In this document: positions 44,322 through 53,935 of the stretch, piece after piece | Numbering within the stretch: position 1 is the stretch's first letter | How the letters are laid out: the number at the start of each line of letters is the position of its first letter | From: Ancylostoma caninum | Lineage: Eukaryota; Nematoda; Chromadorea; Rhabditida; Ancylostomatidae | DNA: 64,000 nucleotides | Direction: 5' to 3' | NCBI GenBank assembly: GCA_037903475.1 | Contig: JBAJFG010000433.1 | Coordinates: 930,001-994,000 of the forward strand | Translations under genes and position numbers: made by a program | The notes under the pieces: generated by a model | Told to the model about the DNA's origin: nothing | Database searches by the model: none | What the model saw: only the letters and a program-made list of their open reading frames with translations

Positions 44322-45593
44322 ATGGATGAGCTGCAACGAGTCAAGAGAGAGCTAAAACGCCTCAGGACCGCACTCCCACCGCTGCCCACCCCGGATCGGC
44401 TTTATGATGACATCATCGACGACTGCCGCAACGTCATGAGGACGATCGAATCGCTTGATGAACTTCGTAATGATATCGAGTATTTCTATCATAGCAACTT
44501 GCGATACGGCGAATTAGAACGCGAGGCGCACATACTGGAGCTTGAGGCAGAAAACTGCAAGCTTAAGCTCCAGTCTTTGCGCCAACACTTGCGACTCTTG
44601 TTCTCGGTAGTCCCCATCCTAATTGCGACGAAAGCGATTTCAGCACTGGCATGGAGAGCGAAAATGGAGGAGGCCCAAAGCTATGTGATGCGAGATGGAC
44701 AAGAAAAAGAACTATTGACGAGCCAGAAAGACATCGAGATTGTTGTGAACGATCAGCTGCAGGGGATGGATGAATTTTTCGCTGCGATTCGCGAAATTCG
44801 TTCCAGCTGTCTCAATATGGAGCGTGGCCAGAAGGAAAGCATCAATGTCCGCATCTTGGAAACGATGCAGTTCGTGAGCGCCACCGTAGCGGACATGAGG
44901 GAACAAATGGAGCGCATCGGAACAAACCAAGTCCTCGCTGAAGCGGAGCCAGCAACTTCCAGTGCAACACTAGTGGACAACTTTTCGCAGACGGCGGAGA
45001 GTTGCCAGATGGCAACCGACGAGAGGGATCGCGGCGAAAGTTCCGAACAGGCGAAAATTGCGAGTAATGCGGAGTATATGGAAGCGGTGGAGATGGAATA
45101 CGAAAAGGCGAGAGACGACCCGAAGGAAGCGGCGATTCGAGCAGAGATCAAATCGCTGGAAACAGAACTCTCCAACGTCCAGAAGCGCCTTCGAGAACTC
45201 GCGAGGAAGCGAACCTGTAGGCAAAGAGAGTATGAGGCAGGGGTTTACCGCGCTGAAGAAAGGAAGATGAGGTGTGTTTTTTGCGGTGAGCAAGGATTGC
45301 ACTACTCTGACTCTTGCAGTAAGATGCGAACCGGCGCAGAAAGAAGAGGCTTCCTGAGAAGATGTGGCAGATGTTTTAATTGTTTGGAGCTGCACTGCGA
45401 GGGTGGCTATCAGTGCGTAAAGTACCGGATACCCTGCTTCCATTGCAAAGAAAGAGGGCATCACTCGGCCACATGCGAACTACCGGAAACCTCGGTGCAA
45501 ACGGGAGTGGAGAAGCTGCAGTGCGAGTTGGCGATTGACGACATCTTCAGAAGGCTCCGTCAGCTCCGCAAAATGGACAATGAGAAAAGTTAG
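44322..45593 (+). CDS. BEL third ORF: coiled-coil protein with zinc knuckles
   Basis: The frame is open from 44001, but the part before 44286 overlaps env. The ATG at 44322 (MDELQRVKRELKRLR), right after a splice-acceptor-like site, is the likely start, giving 423 residues. The N-terminal 100 residues and about 240-315 are charged and heptad-rich (coiled coil). A hydrophobic stretch lies near 88-105 (LLFSVVPILIATKAISAL). From about 317 to 390 there is a cysteine-histidine cluster, CVFCGEQGLHYSDSC, CFNCLELHCEGGYQC and CFHCKERGHHSATC, the last a canonical CX2CX4HX4C knuckle. The layout resembles a Gag nucleocapsid region more than any accessory protein I know. It is not needed for the known BEL cycle, and its function is unknown. 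A decayed equivalent lies at about 49960-50240 in the second element. Confidence 0.85.
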   Translation: MDELQRVKRELKRLRTALPPLPTPDRLYDDIIDDCRNVMRTIESLDELRNDIEYFYHSNLRYGELEREAHILELEAENCKLKLQSLRQHLRLLFSVVPILIATKAISALAWRAKMEEAQSYVMRDGQEKELLTSQKDIEIVVNDQLQGMDEFFAAIREIRSSCLNMERGQKESINVRILETMQFVSATVADMREQMERIGTNQVLAEAEPATSSATLVDNFSQTAESCQMATDERDRGESSEQAKIASNAEYMEAVEMEYEKARDDPKEAAIRAEIKSLETELSNVQKRLRELARKRTCRQREYEAGVYRAEERKMRCVFCGEQGLHYSDSCSKMRTGAERRGFLRRCGRCFNCLELHCEGGYQCVKYRIPCFHCKERGHHSATCELPETSVQTGVEKLQCELAIDDIFRRLRQLRKMDNEKS

Positions 45594-45651
45594 AGCAAAC
45601 GTGCGAAGAGTGCGAAGGAAAGGTGCGAAGGTGCGACAAGAAGAACCCTGT

Positions 45652-45660
45652 AGGGGGGAG
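45652..45660 (+). other. Polypurine tract
   Basis: AGGGGGGAG directly precedes the right LTR, as needed for plus-strand priming. Just upstream, 45599-45640 carries four spaced copies of GTGCGAAG-like words. Confidence 0.85.
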
Positions 45661-46212
45661 TATCGCGGAGAACGCGATTCAGAAGTTTTGCCCACGTTCC
45701 CAAAACATCTCAGCATTGCTGAGGAGATAACGCTTATCTCAGAGGAATACCAACGCATATGTTTTGGGAATCTCGCCCAGTACAGTATAAAAGGGAACGG
45801 CAAATGCGCGGATGCGAATTGCGACGCTGCGAATATTTTTTATCCCTTTTTCATCTTTTGCGTTTGTTCTCTTCATGTGTTCCTTTGCGATTGATCATTT
45901 TATATACTTTAGTTTTAGTTCTCTATAGTTTTATGTATTCTGTCATAACATTTGCGATCGTTTATCTCCGCCATTATCATTTAAATAAATATTACTTTCG
46001 AATGAATATATATATATATATTTTTGCGACTGATAAAATTATATTATTGCGAATGTTGCCATAAATTTGTTATTTTTGGTATCGCTCGTGAGTTGTTGAT
46101 TGTGGAAGTTTTAAGTAAAGGTTTAATTACCCAAGTTTGAGGTTACACGCCCGCGTGGCACGAGTTCGGTGCGCTAGTTGCGGTGCAGGGATAGCAAGCC
46201 CCTGCCATTTTA
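45661..46212 (+). repeat. BEL 3' LTR
   Basis: The 552-bp LTR matches the 5' LTR except for one substitution (GCGCGGATG for GCGCGAATG) and one extra AT in the AT run near 46010. It is followed by the AATAG duplication. Confidence 0.95.
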
Positions 46213-47488
46213 AATAGTCGAATATATTCGAAAATCGGCTTTATCGAATTCCGAATAATTATTCGACTAAACTGTTCGAGTAAATCATTTGAATGAAGGT
46301 CTTAGATCGAGACGTCAAATAGACTCAAAACTCCATAACACATTTTGCGGCCACCTTTAAATTTAATGTTGCAAAAGAAAACAGCAAAACCCTTCAAGTC
46401 AACCTAACGAATAAATTTGAAAAAGAAAATTTCAAGTGATTTCACTTTGCGCTTTTCGCTTTCACCGCCTGTGAGCATCGATGGCTGTGGGTTTTTTTTT
46501 GCAGACTCGGGAAGCTTGCCCGCGCTGAAACGCTCACCGCGACAACAAGAAGTGGCCTCGACCCTCGCTCTTCGTCATCTTTTGGCTGTGATCACATAGA
46601 TTCGAAAGAACCATTCCTGCTCCACAAGAATGTTATAACGAATTCTTTTACACTAACAATTCGCTCAGATTCCAAGACTTTGAGATGGATTATTGCGTGC
46701 AAAAGAGCAACATTATCGACACCGAACTCTCCTAGCATTTTATTAAAGCTCGAAAGGTAGCCAAAACTCCTCAAGCGACTCATGTATATTATGTAGGGAA
46801 GACAAGTTGTGCTTGAAAATATCGTTCATTAGGGGTCTAATAAGTTCAAGAATGCTATATATTGTTTCGGAGAAGCCAACCGTCACGACTAGTCGAGTGG
46901 TTTGAGTGGAATTGCATGGGCATATATATAGATGGATATCGCACTTCTCAGACGCACTATTTAAATAGAATTAGTCAGCTAAAAAATCCAGTCGCATAAA
47001 CTTAAAAATCGTACTGGTTGATAACGTCTGGCACCATTTTGCCAACATCATCAAACTCTAAGAGCTTAGTTCATAATGTCTTTTCACCCTTGTATTCCAT
47101 CGAGCTTACGCGTTTCCCAGCATCGGATGCTTTACGATCTCCTTGAAAAAAGCAAAACGGTGTATTTTCTCAGCTTGGCATTTTTCTATTTAGGCGTGAA
47201 AATAGAGTGAATCAACATTTTTGAGAAACCTCATGATGACATAATTGTGGAGGAAGATAAGCGCCCATTTATCGGAAGAATGGCATACTCATGTTAACAA
47301 CTAATAAATTCGAATTCCCCACTGGGGGCGCAACAGATGAGTAAAAGTCGTTGCATGCTGTTGTTTTCTTTTGCTTCTATTTTTATTTTCAAAACAAAGT
47401 CGTGGGACCACGCTGTATTCGCATATAAGGCCCCTGCATTCAGTTCAAAACGAGGCGAACAAGAGCAAACGTCTCTAAACCACTTCAT
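46213..47488. other. Intron sequence after BEL
   Basis: The first 75 bp are the continuation of the TTCGAA-rich target repeat (TCGAATATATTCGAAAATCG). No gene was recognised in the rest. Confidence 0.5.
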
Positions 47489-47705
47489 GTGATAAGAATA
47501 TCGAGTATTCGGGTGTCGAATATTACGCATTCGAATAAAGGAGACTTCGAATATTCGATTATCGAATATATTCGAGAACTGGCTTTTTCTAATATTCGAA
47601 TTACAAATATGTTCGAGAAGGGAAAATTCCGAATGTTCGAATTTTCGAATGATTCTATTCGAATAATTTATTCGAATGACAGGACGTTCATTCGATTCGG
47701 TTGCA
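47489..47705. repeat. TTCGAA-rich degenerate repeat
   Basis: More than a dozen TTCGAAT/ATTCGAA words lie in about 215 bp. One stretch (TCGAATATATTCGAGAACTG, GGCTTTTTCTAATATTCG) parallels the BEL target region at 46215-46255. It is low complexity, with no coding role. Confidence 0.7.
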
Positions 47706-48170
47706 AGTGTTGTGTGCACCTGGATTTTCAACTAATGCGAATTATCACTACGTATAGTGTCTTTCGATGGCAGTGCGTTTTAGCGGACACGGAAAGCACA
47801 CACCAACCGCACTGCAGTCACCGCCGTAGAGGCGAATCAGGTTTTCCTTGATAGTTTTCATCATATTCGATGTGAACTATCAAGAAAACTTAACAACTAT
47901 CCAGAGAATTCCGTAGTTTTTATGGCAGCGAGGATTCCAGTGCGAGCGGCGCCGTCGCTCCGCGTGCTTCTCGAATGTAGGTTTCCAGGAGAACCTCCAT
48001 GGAAATGCGCCGCCATTGATGCTCTTATGTCACTGATGATCATATGAGACACAAACATGGGCGAATATAAGGTCTACAGAGGACTCTACGGATTCCCTTT
48101 TATCATTACTGGATGCTCGTTCATGCAGCAGATCTGAACAGAATTGATAGTCCAGTCTAGTTTTCCCCAC
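47706..48170. other. Intron sequence before the exon cluster
   Basis: No feature was recognised. A pair of inverted words (TTTTCTTGATAGTTTTCATC and AACTATCAAGAAAAC near 47840-47890) could form a short stem. Confidence 0.4.
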
Positions 48171-48241
48171 CTCTCTTCAACCATTTGAATTCATATTTCT
48201 CTGCTCCAATTTGGCAGAACAAGGGCACGTCCCATTTGTAC
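48171..48241 (-). CDS. M1 aminopeptidase exon (beta-sandwich, end)
   Basis: This 71-bp exon lies between TTCATAG and the donor GTGGGG. It encodes YKWDVPLFCQIGAEKYEFKW then LKR, with one base left over at the end. Y-x-W-x-V-P followed by W-L is the usual course of the M1 beta-sandwich domain. It joins in phase to the exon at 24504, 23.7 kb away. Confidence 0.9.
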
Positions 48242-48295
48242 CTATGAATGCAAAGTAAGCAAAAAACTATTAACCACAATTTAAACAATACGTAC

Positions 48296-48417
48296 CCAAA
48301 GGTTGGTGCACGATATTTCTTTAGTATTGGCGCATACGGATTCTTCATGTACTTCTCTTGCTTTATTTGTATTGTAGTGGAGTTCAGAGCTAGCACAGTT
48401 ACAAGTGGGAAACCCAT
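48296..48417 (-). CDS. M1 aminopeptidase exon (start of beta-sandwich)
   Basis: This 122-bp exon lies between TTTCTTGTAG and donor GTACGT. It encodes MGFPLVTVLALNSTTIQIKQ, EKYMKNPYAPILKKYRAPTF and part of Gly. W-T-x-Q-M-G-[YF]-P-L-V-T-V, read across the preceding junction, is a strong M1 family signature. It is flanked by introns of 47 and 54 bp, typical of nematodes. Confidence 0.95.
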
Positions 48418-48464
48418 CTACAAGAAATTCAATGGTTCCACCAGCGGGACAAGACGAAATTCAC

Positions 48465-48608
48465 CTGATTTGTCCATTGTCTGCCGAAGTACCACAATTT
48501 CAGCATTCCTCCGTCAGGCCCTTCGTAATTTGTTTTCAGAGTCTCATCTAATGCTTTCCAGAAATCGTTTCCTTCAGCAGTTTGAAGGAAAAACTTTTCG
48601 ATGTAATG
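48465..48608 (-). CDS. M1 aminopeptidase exon (end of catalytic domain)
   Basis: This 144-bp, phase-0 exon lies between TTAATTCCAG and donor GTGAATT. It encodes HYIEKFFLQTAEGNDFWKAL, DETLKTNYEGPDGGMLKLWY and FGRQWTNQ. The A-E-x-N-D-[LF]-W-x-A-L-D segment closes the thermolysin-like catalytic domain of M1 zinc aminopeptidases. The HExxH and GAMEN exons must lie further upstream on the minus strand. They were not seen up to 64 kb and may be outside the window or overlooked. Confidence 0.95.
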
Positions 48609-48619
48609 CTGGAATTAAG

Positions 48620-49890
48620 AGAAACTGTCGTTATCGATGTGTGTGCAACAAAAATTTCACATTTCAAAGGGTAAGATATAAAAAGGGCTAATTTTCGAGT
48701 CATTTTTCAGATCGTAGATTTCTGCGAAAGATTGCAGTTCTACTTTGAAAACACGATGTTGGTTGGCTTTAGGGTCAATAAGCTCGACTTTAGGATTAAT
48801 TTTGAGTACACCGCTCTTGTAGCATTACCTATTGTAGGAACTTTGCATTCAAAAAAAAAAAACAGCGATGTCAATATCCAAAGTTTTGTGACTCTTATAC
48901 TTTGTATGAGTACGAAACTAGATATGTGACTATGAAACTCCGCCTACAGTTTCAGTAGCCCCTCTCAAGCCTAGAAAAAGGGCAGGGTTGATTGCCCAGG
49001 AGGATTATAAAACAAGTTGTGTACCCACTTGGAAATTGCTCAAAAACTAAGGGACAGAAGAAAGTGATAACGAAATGCCTCCTAAAGATTGCATCTCGGA
49101 ACATATGCCCTAGCCACCACGTTGGACAGAAGGAAAATTGTGAGCTGCTCCGTTATGGCACATCGATTGCAGTGTTACAATGGATAACCAGAACTGGACG
49201 CATGCGAGTGACTTCTCCTGACAGCGACGACTGGATGATGTTGTACTACTGTAGAAAAGGCAATGCGTTTGCGTTGGATCAGAGAACCTACAGCAGTGTT
49301 GTCGTCTTTCAGCCTCTATTGAGCAGAATAACAGTACTGACCCTTGAAGGCACTTTCAAAGCGCTGTCTACGCTTCCACAGAAAATAGGGCTGACACATC
49401 AAAACTCAGTCCCAGAGTGAATTCAGCAGCCCTTGACTACTCCCACATGCCAAGCGTTCTAGCTTACAAAACATTCAAGTCATGCGTGGCGCAGACTGCG
49501 AATCTGAACATTACTTTGCACTAGAAAAGGTGCAAAGGCGACTGGAGAAGATTTAGAGGAAATCTGTTACCTATACCAGAGAGATCGGGCTCAACATGCT
49601 AAACCTACATGCGGGCAACAAGTTGAACTAGAAGTAAGGAATTACTCCGAAGCACTAGCTGAACCGTCGAATGCAGACGATGCCGCAGAGGAAGTTGCCG
49701 GTCTCACCACAAGCTGCACTAGCACATTCTGTCCCATGATGCGCAAAGTACTTGGATCTCAAACGCATCGATATGATGCACCTATGAAAGATTCATTGAG
49801 ATTCATCGCTATCAAGACTTTCACCATACAGTGAAACGACGCCTTAAACAAGAACGCGAGTAACACTGAGATAACTTACTGTCGTGGCTG
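48620..49890. other. Unassigned sequence upstream of the M1 exon cluster
   Basis: No exon was identified. Plus-strand traces near 49430-49640 (KVQRRLEKI, TYTREIGLNMLNL, in broken frames) might be a CR1-like RT tail, but this is weak. The 142-codon frame at 48992-49420 has no recognisable family. Confidence 0.4.
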
Positions 49891-49959
49891 TCGTGGAAGG
49901 CGGCTTGTTGCTGGATTGATGACAGGAAGCAGGGCTGATTCGGGCGACGGCGGCAGGAG

Positions 49960-50280
49960 TGAATATGGTCTAGTGTTTGTGGTGACGTTTCGCATGCAAC
50001 TGGGGTCTTCTGTTGTGGCAGAGGAGGAAGTTGTGGCCGAGGCCACAGTTCCCGCACTTTACCGAACAGGGGTCCTAGTGCATCGGGTTGAGGCAACGGA
50101 GACATAGACCCGTAGTAGTCGCCTGCGCCGCCTTGGAGAGGTCAGGGTACTTTGAGCACCATCCGGAATGGTGGTTTTCCTGGTTTTCCTCGACCGGGCA
50201 GAATGTACAGTTCGACTTTGGCGCGGATACGTGAGGGCCGTCAACGCTAAAGCCGACGTTACTTTGCTGCCACAATGGTG
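49960..50280 (-). pseudogene. Remnant of the post-envelope zinc-knuckle ORF
   Basis: The minus-strand translation gives CTFCPVEENQENHHSGWC, then LCLRCLNPMH, a stop, DPCSV, and CGNCGLGHNFLLC (a canonical CX2CX4HX4C knuckle). The order and spacing parallel the cluster at residues 317-390 of ORF3 in the intact BEL element. The coiled-coil region before it is missing: only about 70 bp separate it from the end of env. Confidence 0.7.
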
Positions 50281-50299
50281 ACTTTCCAATGTTCTCGTA

Positions 50300-51995
50300 A
50301 TGCTCTCAGTAGTGAGGTGATGCCCGGCATGCTAATATCGGAAAATCATTGATCCTTTGTTGGCACATGATGGTCATCTAGATCAAAAATAGTCATGTTT
50401 GGCAAGGTTATGTGATAGACCAGAGTGCCTTCTAGTATGTGGACGCTTGGTTTTTGGATGCATTCGGCTGAACACCTTCCGTGAATGTGAGCTTTTTCGA
50501 GGGAGAGTAAAATGGTAGTGCTGACGTAGTTAGGACCGCATTCTATTGCAAACTATTGAGTTTGACAAACCATAGCTACTTTGAAATTCTCTTTTGACTG
50601 ACAGTTTGCAATTAGCGTGGCACCACGGGCACAGCTATAGCAACCGCTAAGGTTGGCTAGTTTGAGGTCACACGTTTCGTCTTCCACGAATTCAGTAGTA
50701 TTGAAGCCGGACTCGAGGGCAATTAAATATTCTCCTCTGCTGGAAATAGCGATGATGTCCGCCTCCACCTGTGTAATTAAGGACTGGGGAGTCTCTATAG
50801 GGAGTTCTATTGGTGAGTCGATCGATTGTTCTGGACATTGGCAACGGTGTGCTGAGTTCTCACGGTGGCACATGATTCGACTGATGCAGCTGGAAAACCT
50901 CGTTCTGGATTGCACTTCGCTGTAGCATTCAACCGGTATCACAAAGCTATCCGGTAGCACAAACCTTTCGTTTTCGGAAATAGCGAACCGTTGATTCAAC
51001 ATAGCGATCGTAGGTATCTGTATGGAAATCACGGTAATGTTAAATTCTCGGTTCTAGTTCTATGGAGGGGATCCATTCTTAATATCTCACTATTTCATAC
51101 ACTACTCTTGAGATGGGTCTATTTGCTACTCTGCAAAACTGGCAAGCAGGTAGAGGTAGTAGACATCCGCAGGGAATACCGCCGCCAATGGGAATGCATC
51201 CAGAATACCCAGGATATTTTCTGGTTTTTCTTAGTTCATAGACGGTCTCATTCGATCGCATCGTGAGGCACTTATTCTCCGTGCATGAACCAGCTTGTGC
51301 ACATCTTTCACTGCGATGTACACGCGCTTTGATGTCCCTGGTGAAAAATTCCAGCGTTATTGAGCAAGTTAGTTCGACTGGTTTCTTAGTGACTTTGATT
51401 ACACCGACTGTTTTGTTGGAGTGCATGATTTCTATGCAAATCTCTGACTGGATAGTATTGACGAGGAGTTCTCCTTTGTACTCGTAGAAGCAGTTATTGG
51501 CTTTGTTACAAATCCGATCTACTGCATATCGAGTGTACCCTTGCTGACACGTTTCGACTGCGCAGCTCATTAGCGAGCAAGCTCCGACGAGGATGTATCC
51601 AGGTTATGGGGCAGGAAAGAAAGCGCGAAGGTCGCTGTTTCGATTTGGGCTCATTTCGTTCATCGGTATTTCTTCTATGACCTTAGGTCTGAATTTGCTT
51701 TTGATTGTAAGAATCGCATAGATCGATCCAATTAGGATGACTAGCACTACGTAGGCCATCACGGTCACACTTGTGATTGCGCCCAACAATGAGGATTTCC
51801 GAGAAGACTTTTGGACAACAAGTACTGGTGATCACAAAAGTTTGGTCGATCGCATATTAGAATTAGTTCATCGATTCTGCCTTCTTCTGATGGAACTAAG
51901 CGGACGCTCACTTGATCGTTCTGTGGAGAGATAGGTAAGGTAAAGTTTTTACCTTGATTGTAAGAATCGCATAGATTTAGAGAAATAGTCGACAA
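50300..51995 (-). pseudogene. Envelope of the decayed BEL (phlebovirus Gc-like)
   Basis: Fragments in several frames keep the family landmarks. These are CDRPNFCDHQYLLSKSLL and NPHCW, matching the same position in the intact Env; a membrane segment (MAYVVLVILIGSIYAIL); YPGYSGCIPIGGGIPCGCLL in the fusion-domain region; and LSGCYSCARGATLI in the G2 core. At least four breaks separate them. The protein cannot be made as a whole. Confidence 0.85.
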
Positions 51996-52279
51996 TCTTT
52001 ACTGAAGCATAGATTGAAACTTCCATGTGGGGGAATATTTTACTGCTGGAGAAATCAAAGCCATCATTGCTGTGAACATAAACGCAAAGGATAGATTCCC
52101 ACTTCCATTTGAATCCCCTAACTTTCGTTCATATTCCTTGATTACCTCGTATGCTCTAGCTTTGCGATATGCTCTGGCTGTCTTACCTTCTCAACCGTTG
52201 TGGTTGCGGAATCTCGATTTGGGAATATATATTCCCACAGCAATCTTCGAATTTCGAGGGGAACGATTTTGCTGAGTGA

Positions 52280-53660
52280 GCGTTGAATGATTTTGTGGCT
52301 TGCTACTAGGATTTTTGCTGAACTGACTAGGCCGTTGTTACTAACGATTATGTTCGTGATCTTGCCGGATATCCGACAGCCTCTTGGGATTAACTCCTTT
52401 TCGATGAGGACGATTTCACCAATCGGGGTCGACTTTGGTAGATGTCTCCGCTGTTTGAGATGGAGTCTGTGCTGTTCCGGCAGGGAAGTTAGGTAATCGG
52501 TATTCCATTTCTCCCAGAATTTATTTGCGATTGTTTCTCAGAACTTGAAGGCCTCTATTGCCGGTTTTTCTGTCTGGATAAGATCAGGATCGTATTCTGG
52601 ATCGTCCGGAGTAGCTAAGATTTTTTCGTTAGCTAAGGAGAAACTTAGGTTTCCCTTCAAGAAATCTACTGGTCGTAATGGGATTTCCGTGATATCACTT
52701 GATTTCAGCTTTGTGAGCGGTCGTCTGTTGACGATCGCTTCAATGCGTGTATTGACGGTGCACATTTCAGCGAAATTAAGTCGTTTTCGGAATATTGAAT
52801 TATTGAATGCATTTTTGACTATTCAGACTAGTCTTTCCCGGGCACCACCCAATGGTGATCCTGGAGGGTTGAATAACCATGTGGTTCGTTCCGCTGCGCA
52901 ATAAGACAGTAGGGAACTTCCAGTGACACTATCCTTTTCAAACATTTTTTCTTTCATTGCTTCTCCAAGTTTGAAATTAGACCCGCAATCGGAACGCATG
53001 ATTTTTGGAGTACCTCAGCGTGATATGAACCTTACGAAGCTGTTGAGAAAGTCTCCGGTAGTCAGATTTCCGGTCACTTCGAGATGTATTGCTCGAGTAC
53101 ATAGGCAGGTGTATAAGCAAACATACATCTTCTCTTGTGTCTTGGACATGAATGGTCCCATAAAGTTACAGCCAGTGTTTTCGAAATGCCTCGTTACAGC
53201 AACTCTATCCTTAGGTAACGGTGGCATGATTGTTGCCCGAATGGCAGACCTTGATACTTCTTGCACGTCACACATTGTTTAATATACCTCTTGAAGATGT
53301 ATGCCGAACGGGGAATCCAGAATCGTTGTCTAAGGAGCGACAATGTATGGTCCATTTTCAGTGTCTACTTTCAACATGAGTCTTCTGCATTACTAGTCTA
53401 GATAGTTCCGACTCATGTGGTATAACGATAAGCGACATAGCGTCAAGTGGAATAGCTGCATTTTGGAGAAGTGATTTGCGCCGAATTACCCCATTTTCAT
53501 CTCTTATGACATGTTTCTCATTTTGAATCCCGTTTTGCAGTGCGTCGTCGTCGTCGTTTCTATGCTCTTGAATTATGAGAAGTCTTTCTGCTAATGAAAT
53601 ATCGGAGGCAGAAATCTCTGTGGTAGAATCGAATTTGGGAAGTTTCATGGTTAAACTTCA
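52280..53660 (-). pseudogene. Integrase of the decayed BEL
   Basis: Readable pieces are RDENGVIRRKSLLQNAAIPL (upstream of the zinc domain), NTGCNFMGPFMSKTQ, a core strand IHLEVTGNLTTGDFLNSFV, IMRSDCGSNFK, GGARERLV and NTRIEAIVNRRPLTKL. The second Asp and the Glu of the DDE triad are visible, but the first is Asn (CNFMG). Frames are broken in several places. Confidence 0.85.
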
Positions 53661-53935
53661 GGTAGCATTCGTTTTCTGAGTTCATATGTGGACTGCTTTT
53701 TCTACTCTTGCTACTACTCGTAAAACTTTATCCATTTTTAAGAAACTAGTCAGATCGGCGAGACTTTCCTGTTTGTTAGCCTGGTAAGTTGTTTGGACAT
53801 TTGATACAACTACAATGTCGTCCTCTTCCGTTTCTCCACGAGTGGCATCGATTGACTTTATAGGCCAAGTCGCGGGGTTTTCCTCCAGCCAACGTGGTCC
53901 CCTGACCCATTCATGGGTATTGATTTGCTCGTTTG

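Larger units (their letters stand above)
34916..46212 (+). mobile_element. BEL/Pao LTR retrotransposon with envelope and a third ORF
   Basis: The element has 550- and 552-bp LTRs, a 5-bp target duplication AATAG, a primer-binding site directly after the left LTR and a polypurine tract directly before the right LTR. Coding order is gag, aspartic protease, RT, RNase H, integrase and a phlebovirus-Gc-like envelope in a single frame, then a separate zinc-knuckle ORF. This domain order is that of BEL/Pao. The single defect seen is a 920-bp DNA transposon in the RNase H region. The reading frames on either side of it are in register. The LTRs differ by one substitution and one AT dinucleotide, so insertion was recent. 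It lies antisense to the host aminopeptidase gene, inside an intron. Confidence 0.95.
24505..48170 (-). other. 23,666-bp intron of the M1 aminopeptidase gene
   Basis: The splice sites (donor GTGGGG at 48170, acceptor ATTTTCAG at 24505) restore a Glu codon and give an alignment-length join in the M1 beta-sandwich (WLKR then EEALYVNV). The intron holds an RTE relic, a 3.9-kb Helitron, a tandem duplication, the complete BEL/Pao element and AT-rich repeats. Confidence 0.9.

Noticed and set aside
48171..48417. Immunoglobulin-like domain gene
   Set aside because: The V-P-L-F-C...W-L-K pattern looked Ig-like at first, but adding the exon at 48608-48465 and the splice phases shows an M1 aminopeptidase.
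48992..49420. 142-codon plus-strand frame
   Set aside because: No recognisable family; it may overlap decayed non-LTR sequence but cannot be supported as a gene.
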